A DNA stretch of 63,790 nt, taken from contig RKRN01000139.1 in assembly GCA_007571365.1 (NCBI GenBank), forward strand, positions 1-63,790. Direction: 5' to 3'. The position numbers and the translations under genes are program-made. The notes beneath the pieces are model-generated. The model did no database searches, had not been told where the DNA came from, and saw only the letters and a program-made list of their open reading frames with translations. How positions within the stretch are numbered: the stretch's first letter is position 1; each line of letters begins with the position of its first letter. This DNA comes from Candidatus Latescibacterota bacterium (GTDB taxonomy: Bacteria; Latescibacterota; UBA2968; UBA8231). Positions 50,419 to 60,896 of the stretch are shown piece after piece.

Positions 50419-51816
50419 TCAGAGCGGCGGTCGCTCGTGGCCCCAAGGGGCGAGTTGCTCGAAGGCGCGAGCGGCGCGCAACACGGTGAGGTCTTGACGC
50501 CAGCCGCCGATGATTTGCAGGCCCACGGGCAGGCCATCGACGCGGCCGCAGGGCACGCTGGCAGCGGGCAGGCCGGTGAGATTCACCGGGTAGGTGAAAG
50601 CCGTCCAACTCAGGTAGGTGGTAGCGCGGCCGGCGATCGAACCGGGGTGGTCGTCGCCAGCGGCAAAGGCGGTGATCGGCAGCGTCGGCGTCAGCAGCAG
50701 GTCGTAGTTCTCGTAGAATTTCCGCCATTGGTGGTAGTACGCGTTGCGTTCTAGGTAAGCACCGGCCACATCTGTGCCGCGGAACTTGAACCCCTCTTCG
50801 ACGACGGTGCGCAAGCCGGGATCGAGGCGGTCGGCGATCTGGTTGAACTGGTCGCGGAAGAAAGCGGCGAAAGCCGTTGACCACAGGATGTGGACGAGAT
50901 GCCACGGGTCGTCGCCAGCCGGATGCGCCTCCTCAATGGTGCAACCGAGATCCGCGAAGCGACCGGCAGCCGCTTGGGCGGTCTCGACGACTTGGGCATC
51001 GACGGCCGCGTACCCTAGATCGGGCGACCAAGCCACGCGCAGCCCATCCACGCCAGCTTCGATCTCGTCAAGTGCCAAGGGATCCGCTGGCATTGAGGTG
51101 CGATCCCGCGCATCGGGACCGGCCATGACCTCGAGCATCAGCACGGCATCGCCAACGGTGCGGGTAATCGGCCCGGCGTGCGACAAGGCCTCCACCACGC
51201 TGGCCGGATGCTGGGGAATTCGACCCCAAGAGGGCTTGAAGCCAAAGGCGCCCGAGAAGCCGGCCGGGATGCGAATCGAGCCAGCGCCGTCGGTGCCTTG
51301 GGCCAGCACGCCCATGCCAGCGACCACGGCCGCGGCCGCTCCGCCGCTGGACCCGCCCGACGTCCGACCATGCCGCCAAGGGTTGTGGGTAGGCCCAACG
51401 ACGCGGTTGCCCGAATCGCCCTTCCAGCCCATCTCCGGCGTGTTCGTCTTGCCCAGCAGCACCATGCCGGCGTCGCGCAGGCGTTCGGCGAGGGGCGCAT
51501 CGAAGTCCGGGATCCAGTCAGCAGTTAGCAATGACCCCCGGGTGGTGCGGATCCCGCGCGTCGCCGTCAGGTCCTTCAGCGAACCGGGTATGCCAGCCAA
51601 GGGCGGCGGCTCGGCCCCGGCAAAAGCGGCTTCGGCCGCGTGCGCCTCCGCGAGGGCCCGCTCCGGCGAAACCGCGACAAAGGCATTGATCTTTGGGTTG
51701 AGTGCTTCGATTCGGCGCAGCACCGCCTCGGCGACGTCCACCGGAGACAGCTCGCGGCGCTCGTATAGGCGGCGCAGTTGGACGCCGGAGAGATAGCACA
51801 GATCGGTATCGTTCAT
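50419..51816 (-). CDS. Amidase signature family hydrolase
   Basis: 465 residues from ATG at 51816, which overlaps the stop of the preceding gene by 4 nt (ATGA); an upstream start would lie within that gene. The Ser-cisSer-Lys triad is visible: Lys in GIPGSLKDLTATRG near 82, Ser in GRTSGGSSGGAAAAVVAG near 158 and Ser in GTDGAGSIRIPAGFSGAFGFKPS near 180. No gatB/gatC is near, so it is a catabolic amidase. It converges with vapC (35 nt apart). Confidence 0.88.
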   Translation of the reverse strand: MNDTDLCYLSGVQLRRLYERRELSPVDVAEAVLRRIEALNPKINAFVAVSPERALAEAHAAEAAFAGAEPPPLAGIPGSLKDLTATRGIRTTRGSLLTADWIPDFDAPLAERLRDAGMVLLGKTNTPEMGWKGDSGNRVVGPTHNPWRHGRTSGGSSGGAAAAVVAGMGVLAQGTDGAGSIRIPAGFSGAFGFKPSWGRIPQHPASVVEALSHAGPITRTVGDAVLMLEVMAGPDARDRTSMPADPLALDEIEAGVDGLRVAWSPDLGYAAVDAQVVETAQAAAGRFADLGCTIEEAHPAGDDPWHLVHILWSTAFAAFFRDQFNQIADRLDPGLRTVVEEGFKFRGTDVAGAYLERNAYYHQWRKFYENYDLLLTPTLPITAFAAGDDHPGSIAGRATTYLSWTAFTYPVNLTGLPAASVPCGRVDGLPVGLQIIGGWRQDLTVLRAARAFEQLAPWGHERPPL

Positions 51817-52802
51817 GCTTCGAGCACCACTTCTCTGCCGCGCCGCGACGACTCCATGCACGCCGTCAGCACCGCCACCAGATGGCGAGCGTATTCGGCC
51901 GTCACCGGCGGTTCTGTTTTTGCATCAATCGCCGCGACGAACGCGGCCAATTGCCGCGTTGTGGTGTTGTGATCTTCACGCACCTCGACCTGTTCCCAGT
52001 TCCCGTCGCGGCCAATGAAAAGGTCGTTCCTTCCCGATTCGATCCCCCGGCGCAGTTGCAGCATGCCGTCGGTGCAGACAAACTCCGTGCTGAAGCGCCG
52101 CCCGCCCGTCCTCCACCACACGTGAATCAAGGTCGAGTACACGCCGTTGTCGAACTGCAACAGCGCCATGACCACATCGTCCGCTGAGAATTTGAAGAAC
52201 CGGCTGTCGATCAGGGCCTTGACCGCGACGACGCGACTGCCCGTCCACCAGCAGGAGCGGTCGATCAGATGAATGCCGTTCTGATACCACAAACCCCCGT
52301 GCGTCGCCTTGTCGAGGTACCAAGCCGACCTGTTCGGGTTGAAGGGGCGGTAGGCTTCGTCGCAGAGACAGACGAGATCGCCCACAGCTCGCTCGCGCAG
52401 CAGCCTCTTCGCGGCTCGGTTCGCTGGCGCGAAGCGGTGCATGTGGCCAACCGAGAGCTGTTTGCCGGTCCGTTGCGCGGCCGCGATCATGGCGTCGCAT
52501 TGCTCCACATTCACGGCCATCGGTTTTTCCACCAGCACGTGTTTGCCGGCTTCCAAGGCAGCTACGGTCACTTCGCAGTGCAGGCTGTGGGGCAGACAGA
52601 CGATGACGAGGTCGACCCCCGCGTCTGCGAGCAGATCCTCATAGGAAGAATAGCCCGCGCAGCCGTGCTCCCCGCGGACGCGGGCGAGGCGGTTGGCGTC
52701 GGTGTCGGCGACCGCCCGCAAGTGCGTAGATTCAAGGGCCGCCACCGCTCGCAGATGTGCCGCGGATACGCTGCCTAGACCTACGATTCCGACTCCGTAC
52801 AT
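51813..52802 (-). CDS. Gfo/Idh/MocA-family oxidoreductase
   Basis: 329 residues. Rossmann motif GIVGLGSVSAAHLRA at 5-19, second strand with Asp near 33, AVDLVIVCLPHSLHCEV near 60 and the family EKP in HVLVEKPMAVN near 88. The C-terminal alpha/beta domain has GLWYQNGIHLIDRSCWWTG near 160, giving the usual His. NAD(P)-dependent oxidation of a sugar, polyol or cyclic amide derivative is expected. It overlaps the amidase by 4 nt. Confidence 0.87.
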   Translation of the reverse strand: MYGVGIVGLGSVSAAHLRAVAALESTHLRAVADTDANRLARVRGEHGCAGYSSYEDLLADAGVDLVIVCLPHSLHCEVTVAALEAGKHVLVEKPMAVNVEQCDAMIAAAQRTGKQLSVGHMHRFAPANRAAKRLLRERAVGDLVCLCDEAYRPFNPNRSAWYLDKATHGGLWYQNGIHLIDRSCWWTGSRVVAVKALIDSRFFKFSADDVVMALLQFDNGVYSTLIHVWWRTGGRRFSTEFVCTDGMLQLRRGIESGRNDLFIGRDGNWEQVEVREDHNTTTRQLAAFVAAIDAKTEPPVTAEYARHLVAVLTACMESSRRGREVVLEA

Positions 52803-52835
52803 CTCATCCTCAATTCGGGCGGTAGGGTGTAATCC

Positions 52836-53777
52836 CTACGGTTTTTGAGCCCCGTTCGCCTCGACGTACACCGAGAACAGCGACTGCGAACAGGTTACGA
52901 ACAGCCGGTTCTTTTTCGCGCCGCCAAAGCAGAGATTGGCGCAGGGGGCCGGCAGGTGGATCTGGCCGATCAAGGTGCCATCCGAGGCAAAACAATGCAC
53001 GCCGTCGTAGCCGTCGCCCCCCCAGCAGGCTCCCGACCATAAGTTGCCATCCACGTCGATGCGAATACCGTCCGACGCGCCAGGTGCCATGTCCGCGAAC
53101 ACGCGCCCATTTGCGAGGCGGTCGCCGTGGACGTCGAACACGCGGATGTGAGTGGGGTATTCGGGGCCATCGGAGCGTCCGGTATCGACGATGTAGAGCA
53201 GCGACTCATCCGGGCTGAAGCAGAGGCCGTTGGGCCGCTGGAAATCTTCGGCCACCACCGTCGCTTCCTTCGTATCCGGGTCGAGACGGTACACGTTAGC
53301 GGCATTCTCAAATGTATCCCGATGCCCCTCGTAGTCCAGCAGAATGCCGTACCCGGGGTCTGTAAACCAGATCGATCCATCCGACTTCACCGCGATGTCG
53401 TTGGGGGCATTCAACGGCTTGCCCTCGAACTGGTCCATCAACACAGTGATCGAACCGTCGTATTCCGTCCGCGTGACTCGGCGTGCGTCGTGTTCGCACG
53501 ACAGCAACCGCCCCTGAAGATCGCGCGTATTGCCGTTGGTGTTGTTCGAGGGCTTGCGGAAGACCGAGACATTCCCGGTCTCTTCTTCCCACTTGAGCAT
53601 GCGGTTGTTGGGTATGTCGCTGAACAGGAGATAGCGGCCGTCGCCAAACCACACCGGGCCTTCGAGCCAGCGGCCGCCGGTCCAGAGCATTTCAAGGGCG
53701 GCATTGGCCAGCTTGTACTGGGCGAAGCGCTCGTCGAGCACTTCAATGCGGCTATCTGGATACCTCACAATTTCCAT
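52836..53777 (-). CDS. SMP-30/gluconolactonase-like protein
   Basis: 313 residues. Six-bladed propeller features: GGRWLEGPVWFGDGRYLLFSDIPNNRMLKW in outline near 35-64 (Glu metal ligand in LEGPVW), LNAPNDIAVKSDGSIWFTDPGYG near 126 (Asn and Asp), RPNGLCFSPDESLLYIVDTG near 185 and SDGIRIDVDGNLW near 238 (Asp). It would open a sugar lactone and so fits a pathway with the Gfo/Idh/MocA dehydrogenase downstream. ATG start close to the NHL gene end. Confidence 0.85.
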   Translation of the reverse strand: MEIVRYPDSRIEVLDERFAQYKLANAALEMLWTGGRWLEGPVWFGDGRYLLFSDIPNNRMLKWEEETGNVSVFRKPSNNTNGNTRDLQGRLLSCEHDARRVTRTEYDGSITVLMDQFEGKPLNAPNDIAVKSDGSIWFTDPGYGILLDYEGHRDTFENAANVYRLDPDTKEATVVAEDFQRPNGLCFSPDESLLYIVDTGRSDGPEYPTHIRVFDVHGDRLANGRVFADMAPGASDGIRIDVDGNLWSGACWGGDGYDGVHCFASDGTLIGQIHLPAPCANLCFGGAKKNRLFVTCSQSLFSVYVEANGAQKP

Positions 53778-53916
53778 GTCTTCTTCCTGACTGATGTTCC
53801 GCCGTTTTTGTCATGCCTGTCCAGAAAGACCCGTTTGCGGCCTTGGCGCAGACTGGATTGGGAATGACGACCGAGGGGCCGGAAGCATCAGACCTAGATT
53901 AAGAGTGCGTAAGTTT

Positions 53917-54765
53917 CTAAACGCGGCGGAACTTCTGCACCCTATCGTTAAGGGTAGCTACTTCACCAATGTACAGCGAGCCTTCCCCATCTACCCAAAT
54001 GCTGTGCGGGGAGTCGGCAAATTGACCCGGAGCCGAGCCATCCTCGCCCCAGCGCGCTAGCAGTTGCCCATCTATGTCGAAGATGCTAACGCGCGACGGG
54101 GCCTCGACTATATATACTGTATTATCCGGGGTAATAAAGAGATCCATGGGCATTGCCAAGTCGGTCCATTCGTCCAAGTAGCGGCCCTCGGAGTCAAAGC
54201 GCTGGATGCGGTTGTTTTCGCGGTCGACGGCCCAGACGCGCTCGTCGCGGTCAACCCACAGGCTGTGGGGCAGGGCGAATTGACCCGGACCGGTGCCCGC
54301 CGATCCCCACGAGTGGAGCAACTCGCCCGCGTCCGAAATGCGGTGGATGCGGTATTGACCGTACCCGTCGGCCACGTACAAATCCCCGGAAGGGCCACGC
54401 ATGGCTTTCGTCGGCTGGTTAAAGGGCTGGTTGGGTGCGCCCGGTACGCCCGGCGTGCCCCAAGTGTGGACCACTTCCCCTTGCGGATTGAAGCAGCGGA
54501 TGGTGTGGTCGTCGGTGTCGGCCGCGTACACGTGATCCTCGCCGTCGACCCACAGGAGGTGGGGATTCCCCAGCAGGTCGGCACCCCAAGTGTCGAGATA
54601 GATCCCGTCGCCGTCGTAAACCAACAGAGCAGGGGGGTGCCGACGGGCCACAAAGACCCGGCCCCGACTATCGGCGGCCACTCCGGGCACGACGCCGCCC
54701 ATGGAGCGGCCTTGGGGGCCTAGGCCCCAGTGTGCGACTACTTCGTACTTATAGGTAGCATTCAT
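53917..54765 (-). CDS. NHL-repeat/6-bladed propeller protein
   Basis: 282 residues; ATG at 54765 has GAGGG 6 nt upstream. Blades of the form LPHSLWVDRDERVWAVDRENNRIQRFD (in outline, near 170) and SPHSIWVDGEGSLYIGEV (near 255) recur about six times, as in NHL and peptidyl-alpha-hydroxyglycine lyase-like propellers. No catalytic assignment is possible; it may bind a small molecule. It is in the same minus-strand catabolic series as the SMP-30 gene, 139 nt upstream of it with no clear signal in the gap. Confidence 0.78.
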   Translation of the reverse strand: MNATYKYEVVAHWGLGPQGRSMGGVVPGVAADSRGRVFVARRHPPALLVYDGDGIYLDTWGADLLGNPHLLWVDGEDHVYAADTDDHTIRCFNPQGEVVHTWGTPGVPGAPNQPFNQPTKAMRGPSGDLYVADGYGQYRIHRISDAGELLHSWGSAGTGPGQFALPHSLWVDRDERVWAVDRENNRIQRFDSEGRYLDEWTDLAMPMDLFITPDNTVYIVEAPSRVSIFDIDGQLLARWGEDGSAPGQFADSPHSIWVDGEGSLYIGEVATLNDRVQKFRRV

Positions 54766-54884
54766 GGCATCCCTCGTGGTTAAAAAGAAAATGTCAATAT
54801 ATAAATGTATATTGGTGATACGGACCACAGCCTGCAATAGGCACGGTATTAATCCAAGCACCAACAAAACGCCGAGGAGGGAGC

Positions 54885-55691
54885 ATGAAACTAACAGACG
54901 AGCATTTCCAGACTTTTGTCGAACAGGGATTCGTGGTCGTAGAGAATTTCTATTCAGAGGAACGCCGGGCTCAGATCGCCGAGGGCATACGCCGGACCCT
55001 CCCGCCTTGGGAGATGCTCGCCGCTGATCCGCCGGCAGAGCGGCTCTTGAAAGACGACTTTCCCTACGCCGATATGCTCTTCAACGAATTCATCGTCGAC
55101 TGGGGCCTCATTGAGTTCGTCCAGCGGGTACTCGGCACCGCGGACATCTTCTTCCGCTATGCCCACAACTGGGCGCGCTACCCCGACCCCGGAGCCGCGC
55201 AGCCGGGCCTGCACATCGACAATGGCAACAACTCGCTCCTGCCGCCCACCTCCGACCGGCACTACGGGCAGATCAGCACCTGGTACTTTCCCGAAGCCGT
55301 GGACGAAAACCAAGCACCAATGCAGATCGTGCCCAAGCCCTATGGCAAAGATCTGAGCAAGCGGGTTTTGCTAACCGTACCGGCGGGCACCATCATGATC
55401 TTCAACACCCACCTCTGGCACTCGGCGACCGTGTTCAAGGGCCGCGCGGGGCAGCGTTATTCCGCCACCCGGATCTATGGCCGCGCCGACCACTATTGGG
55501 AGGGTGTGAGCAGCTTTACTAACCGAGGGATGGACGAGCACTTCCGGGCCTTTATCGGCCGCCTCTCGGCACGCGAACGAGCACTCTTCCGCTTTCCGCC
55601 CCCCGGCCATTCATACTACACCCGAGAGACGTTGGCCCGCCTCCAAGAGCAGTACCCGGGCTGGAATGCGCGAGGCGAGTACGATGTATGA
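54885..55691 (+). CDS. Phytanoyl-CoA dioxygenase (PhyH) family protein
   Basis: 268 residues; GGAGG lies 6 nt before the ATG. H-x-D in GLHIDNGNNS near 107, distal His in LWHSATVFKGRAGQRYSAT near 182 with the Arg for 2-oxoglutarate. The N-terminus MKLTDEHFQTFVEQGFVVV is the classic PhyH opening. Transcribed opposite to the surrounding catabolic genes; it diverges from the NHL gene across 119 nt and converges with the CBS gene. Substrate unknown. Confidence 0.87.
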   Translation: MKLTDEHFQTFVEQGFVVVENFYSEERRAQIAEGIRRTLPPWEMLAADPPAERLLKDDFPYADMLFNEFIVDWGLIEFVQRVLGTADIFFRYAHNWARYPDPGAAQPGLHIDNGNNSLLPPTSDRHYGQISTWYFPEAVDENQAPMQIVPKPYGKDLSKRVLLTVPAGTIMIFNTHLWHSATVFKGRAGQRYSATRIYGRADHYWEGVSSFTNRGMDEHFRAFIGRLSARERALFRFPPPGHSYYTRETLARLQEQYPGWNARGEYDV

Positions 55692-55727
55692 ACAGGCTCG
55701 CGGAGCGGATAGTGGCCGACGGCCCCA

Positions 55728-56129
55728 TCACTCGGCCACGTGGCTCAGGACGAGATCGCGCAAAGTCACCATGCCGAGCGGCTGGCGCTCGTAGTCGACG
55801 ACCACGGCGCGGGAGAGTTCAAAGCGCACGAGCAAGCGCACCGCGTAGCGGGCGAGCATGCTCGACGGCAGGGTCAACACCGGCTTTGACATGATTTCGT
55901 ACACGTTGACGCGCTCGGGCGCCCGGTTTTTGGCGATCACCTCGCGTGCTATGTCGGCGACCACGAGCAAGCCGAACTCGTCGTTTTCGTCGCGCCGGTC
56001 GACGGCAAGCGAACTGACCTCATAGCGCTTCAGTAAGGCCATGGCCTCGGCCACAGTCGCCAGCCTATCGATAGTGTAGAGTTTGGATCCCATGACGTCT
56101 CCGACCCGGATGGTGCGTTTCTCGCTCAT
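55728..56129 (-). CDS. CBS-domain pair protein
   Basis: 133 residues containing two CBS motifs (VGDVMGSKLYTIDRLATVAEAMALLKRY near 8-36 and VYEIMSKPVLTLPSSMLARYAVRLLVRF near 75-103) and nothing else. CBS pairs bind adenine nucleotides and gate transporters or enzymes. It is the last gene of the DUF1538-DUF1538-PII-CBS operon, overlapping the PII-like gene by 4 nt (ATGA). It may sense energy charge for the DUF1538 proteins. Confidence 0.85.
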   Translation of the reverse strand: MSEKRTIRVGDVMGSKLYTIDRLATVAEAMALLKRYEVSSLAVDRRDENDEFGLLVVADIAREVIAKNRAPERVNVYEIMSKPVLTLPSSMLARYAVRLLVRFELSRAVVVDYERQPLGMVTLRDLVLSHVAE

Positions 56130-56476
56130 ATTTCGTCATCCACTTCTTCGAGGATGGTGGGAAGTTGGGTGGTGAGCCCGACGGCGTCCTCAATCGGGAT
56201 CTGAAAGGCGATGCCAGTGCCGGGCTCTTGTTCAAAGTGCCCGGCATCGCGGATGCGCTCCAAAATGTCGCGCGCCCGCGTTTCGACCACCAAAAACAGG
56301 ACTACATCGCGTCGGGCCGCCAGATCGAGCCCGAAAAAGGTCTTCTGCGGCTTCAGTCCTTCGCCGCGCACGCCGGTAATAATCGTCGCGCCGGTCGCCC
56401 CGCCAGCGCGTGCAGCATCAACCACAGTATCGGTCTTGTCGTCGCTGACCAAGGCGACGATCAGCTTCAGTTTCAT
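56126..56476 (-). CDS. PII-like nitrogen regulator family protein
   Basis: 116 residues. The core strand KLKLIVALVSDDKTDTVVDAARAGGATGATIITGVRG in outline matches the PII ferredoxin-like fold, with GEGLKPQKTFFGLDLAARRDVVLFLV as T-loop and following strand, and a C-terminal GTGIAFQIPIEDAVGL. The T-loop lacks the uridylylated Tyr and the YRG motif of GlnB/GlnK, so covalent control by GlnD is unlikely; control by nucleotide or ligand binding is. AGGAG precedes the ATG inside the end of the DUF1538 gene, so the two are coupled. Confidence 0.82.
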   Translation of the reverse strand: MKLKLIVALVSDDKTDTVVDAARAGGATGATIITGVRGEGLKPQKTFFGLDLAARRDVVLFLVVETRARDILERIRDAGHFEQEPGTGIAFQIPIEDAVGLTTQLPTILEEVDDEI

Positions 56477-56479
56477 AGC

Positions 56480-57283
56480 TCAAGTCTCCTCGGAATGGTT
56501 GGCGTTGCGCCGGCGACTCACCCAAGATACCACCATAGCATAGCCCAACACGGACATGATGGGAAAGACGCTGGCGAACGCAATGAGGCCGAATCCGTCG
56601 ATCAACGGGCTGCGTCCGGGAACAGTGGCGGCGAGCCCCAAGCCCAGCGCGGCCACCACTGGCACTGTGACGGTCGACGTGGTTACGCCGCCGCTATCGT
56701 AGGCCAGCGGCACAATAGTCCGGCTCGATCGGAAGGTCTGGGCAATCACCACGAAATATGCGGCAATGATGTACCAAGGCAGGGGCGTGCCAGTGACAAT
56801 GCGAAAGCAGCCCAGCGCCACCCCCGTGGCCACCCCGAGTGCCACGGCGATTCTGAGGCCCCAAGCATCGATCGCACCGCCCGAGACGTTCTCGGCTTTG
56901 AGTGCGACCGCGATGAGCGAAGGCTCAGCCACGGTCGTGGCAAAGCCGATCGCCGCGGCAAAGACATAGACCAGTAAGTAGTCGTGCCAGTCGACGCCGT
57001 CGGCCAGACTCGCCTTCCCAATGGTCTCGGGCGCGGTGAGTTGGTGCGCCATGGTCTCGCCGATGGGAAACAGTGCCTCCTCTAGGCCAATGAGGAAGAG
57101 CGTGAGTCCCAATAGGACGAGGACAAACCCGGTCGCGATCTGGCGCAGGTTTGGCAGCTTGCGGCGCAGCACTACGACTTGGAATAGAACGAGGATGCCG
57201 ACAATAGGTGCCACGTCAAGCGCGGTGGAAAACGCGGTGACGGCAATAGTGTGCAGAAGTTCCACCTCAGACCACCATGCCAT
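56480..57283 (-). CDS. DUF1538 integral membrane protein (second copy)
   Basis: 267 residues from ATG at 57283 (a TTG at 57295 is also in frame), overlapping the first copy by 17 nt. Six to eight hydrophobic segments. The paired family motifs are intact: [15 protein letters not shown] near 65, [18 protein letters not shown] near 110 and [24 protein letters not shown] near 190, then [20 protein letters not shown] near 225. Gly-rich discontinuous elements in both halves suggest a transporter or channel fold. Substrate is unknown. Confidence 0.85.
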   Translation of the reverse strand: MAWWSEVELLHTIAVTAFSTALDVAPIVGILVLFQVVVLRRKLPNLRQIATGFVLVLLGLTLFLIGLEEALFPIGETMAHQLTAPETIGKASLADGVDWHDYLLVYVFAAAIGFATTVAEPSLIAVALKAENVSGGAIDAWGLRIAVALGVATGVALGCFRIVTGTPLPWYIIAAYFVVIAQTFRSSRTIVPLAYDSGGVTTSTVTVPVVAALGLGLAATVPGRSPLIDGFGLIAFASVFPIMSVLGYAMVVSWVSRRRNANHSEET

Positions 57284-58001
57284 AGGCCAGTACAAAGATT
57301 ATGGGCGTCAAGCTGGCAAACGCGATGAGCCCAAAGCCGTCGACCATTGGGTTGCGCCCCCGGATTGACGTGGCGAGCCCAACGCCCAACGCGGTGACGA
57401 GCGGCACTGTGATCGTGCTGGTGGTGACGCCGCCGGAATCGTAGGCCACGCCAATGATTTCTGCCGGCGCAAACGCGGTCATTGCGGTCACCAGCACATA
57501 GCCCCCGATGATCAGCCGGTGAATCGGCCAGCCCTTGAGGATGCGCAGTACGCCGAGCACGATCGCCGTGCCGACCGAGACCGCCACCACCATGCGCAAC
57601 TCAAAGGCGTACGCGGCACGAACCTCATCGTCGTCGGCAATGGCACCTGCTTCCGCGGCGACCTCGGCCGCCTCCGCAGCAATGGCGATCAGGGCCGGTT
57701 CCGCGACCGTGGTGCCAAAACCCAGGCAAAAGGCAAAGGCCAACAGTGCGGTCGCGCTCCCCTTGTGCGCAAAGGCCTGCGCTAGGGCCTCGCCGAGGGG
57801 AAAGAGACCGCTTTCGAGTCCTTGGATGAAGAGCGTCAGGCCGACAATCACGCAGACTAAACCAACGGCGACGCGCCCGAAATTCGGAAAGGGCTGTTGC
57901 AACACTGCGAGTTGGAAGAACGCGATGACGATGATGATGGGCGCCAAGTCGCGCAGCGCATCGACGAGCCGCCGCAATATAACACCTAGGGCTGTGGGCA
58001 C
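57267..58001 (-). CDS. DUF1538 integral membrane protein (first copy)
   Basis: 244 residues from GTG at 58001 with AGGAGG 6 nt upstream. The family motifs are clear: [15 protein letters not shown] near 63, [20 protein letters not shown] near 98 and [24 protein letters not shown] near 183, then [20 protein letters not shown] near 220. It is a close relative of the second copy, so the two likely form a heterodimer or pseudo-symmetric channel. A stretch [19 protein letters not shown] near 112-130 is unique to this copy. First gene of the operon. Confidence 0.85.
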   Translation of the reverse strand: MPTALGVILRRLVDALRDLAPIIIVIAFFQLAVLQQPFPNFGRVAVGLVCVIVGLTLFIQGLESGLFPLGEALAQAFAHKGSATALLAFAFCLGFGTTVAEPALIAIAAEAAEVAAEAGAIADDDEVRAAYAFELRMVVAVSVGTAIVLGVLRILKGWPIHRLIIGGYVLVTAMTAFAPAEIIGVAYDSGGVTTSTITVPLVTALGVGLATSIRGRNPMVDGFGLIAFASLTPIIFVLAYGMVV

Positions 58002-58021
58002 GGCGTCCTCCTCAGAAGCCT

Positions 58022-58061
58022 GCTGAAAATTCCGCGGTGACGGCCGCCGGGAATTTTCAGC
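58022..58061 (-). terminator. Stem-loop after the histidine kinase gene
   Basis: GCTGAAAATTCC (58022-58033) and GGAATTTTCAGC (58050-58061) are exact complements, with a GC-rich inner part that extends the pairing. It lies between the histidine kinase stop (58179) and the DUF1538 operon start (58001). No T-run follows on the minus strand, so factor-independent termination is likely weak; the rest of the 177-nt gap shows nothing definite. Confidence 0.5.
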
Positions 58062-58178
58062 CTGCGTCTAGCCACTCGCATCATGCCGGTGCTTAGTCCT
58101 CGTATTCGAGAGAATCGTAGATACAAACTTTGTAGTATCGCGTACCTTTTCGGGACGATCAAACGGTGGAAGGAGCTT

Positions 58179-59480
58179 TCAAAAGCGGATGGTAAAACGG
58201 GTCGGCTCGTCGGGAGGGCTTTCGAGGGCAAAGGCAAAACCGTGCCGACTCAAAATCTCCTGCACCAACGTCAAACCGAGGCCGCGCCGGTTTTCCTTGG
58301 TGCTAAAAAACGGCGTGAACAGGCTCTCGGCTACTGCCGGGTCGATCCCCGCGCCCGTATCCTCGACCGCGACAAAGGGCCGGTCTTGCAGCTTGCCCAA
58401 GCGAATGGTTATCCTGCCGTCTGTGCCAATGGCCTCGACCGCATTTTTTAGGATATTGACAAACACCTGCTCCATCTGGTTTTCGTCCATGGCGATGGGC
58501 TTTAGGGCCGCCTGAATATCCCAGTCCCACTCGATGTTGCGGCGCTCGCACTCGGCCCGCATCAGCAGGGCGATGTCGCGCAACAGAGCCTCCAAGTCCA
58601 CCGGCTGCAAGTGCGGTGCCGGCAGTTTGACCACCTCGGCAAAGCTGTGCATGAAGGCATTGAGATGATCGATGCGGCCGCTAGCCACGTGCAGGGCGTT
58701 TGCAAAATCGCCGCGGTCGGCCGCCCGCAACTGCCCCTGGTAGTGGAGGCACGAGTGCAGCAGGGAATTGACCGCCCCGGTTGAGTTGTTCACCTCGTGT
58801 GCCAGCAGGCGAATGACCTTTTCGTAGGCCGCCTTCTCCGACAGGCGCAACTCCTCGGTCAATTCCTCCATTAGGATAAAACTGCGCGGGAATCCTTGGT
58901 CCAAGAACTGCGCCTTGTGGCAGCGCACCCGCTGCCCTTGCAGCGGCAACACCTGCGACTCGCCAATGGCCAAGTTGTGTAGGGCGCGGGCAAATGCCGT
59001 TTCCAACTCGACCAACCACTGGCCGACCACCGCGCTTTCGGCCAGCCCCAACAGGCGGCTCGCACTAGGATTGACTAGGGCTACTTTGTCGTCAAAGTCG
59101 AGGGTGATAATGCCCGACGGCGAGGCCGTCAGGATCTTGTCCATGAAGTAGTGCTGTTCTTGCAGGCGCGTGCGCTCTTGGCGCAATTGGTCGATCATGC
59201 GGTTGTACACGCGCACGAGCTGATCCATCTCCGGCTGGCCCACTTCGACGAATTTGCTGGTGAAATCGCGCTCGCCGATGAGTTCGGCACCCGTGCGAAT
59301 CAGATCGAGCGGCACCCAAAAGTGATGGATCAAGCGCACGCCGACCGCAAAGGACAAGACGAAGAATGCTTCAATCCCCAGCAGCCAAGGCTTTTCTTCG
59401 CGCAAAAGGTATCCAGCAATCCCAGCGAAGACGAGGTGGATACCGATTAGGTAGACGATGAGTTTGGTGCGCAGGCTCAA
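58179..59480 (-). CDS. Sensor histidine kinase, NtrB/NtrY-like
   Basis: 433 residues from a TTG (59480) that is the only plausible start before an in-frame stop. Two membrane segments lie at residues 7-25 and 33-50. A HAMP-like linker (IRTGAELIGERDFTSKFVEVG) follows, then a PAS domain near 105-215, the phosphoacceptor His in RLLAHEVNNSTGAVNSLL near 228, the N-box MEQVFVNILKNAVEAIG near 340, G1 VEDTGAGIDPAV near 368 and G2 RRGLGLTLVQEILSRHG near 395. It is the partner of the NtrC-type regulator encoded 21 nt upstream. Signal unknown. Confidence 0.9.
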   Translation of the reverse strand: MSLRTKLIVYLIGIHLVFAGIAGYLLREEKPWLLGIEAFFVLSFAVGVRLIHHFWVPLDLIRTGAELIGERDFTSKFVEVGQPEMDQLVRVYNRMIDQLRQERTRLQEQHYFMDKILTASPSGIITLDFDDKVALVNPSASRLLGLAESAVVGQWLVELETAFARALHNLAIGESQVLPLQGQRVRCHKAQFLDQGFPRSFILMEELTEELRLSEKAAYEKVIRLLAHEVNNSTGAVNSLLHSCLHYQGQLRAADRGDFANALHVASGRIDHLNAFMHSFAEVVKLPAPHLQPVDLEALLRDIALLMRAECERRNIEWDWDIQAALKPIAMDENQMEQVFVNILKNAVEAIGTDGRITIRLGKLQDRPFVAVEDTGAGIDPAVAESLFTPFFSTKENRRGLGLTLVQEILSRHGFAFALESPPDEPTRFTIRF

Positions 59481-59501
59481 GAGGATCGATTTAGGGGTGA
59501 T

Positions 59502-60872
<1,371 letters not shown>

Positions 60873-60896
60873 CGCCTATTCTCATTCTCGATATAG

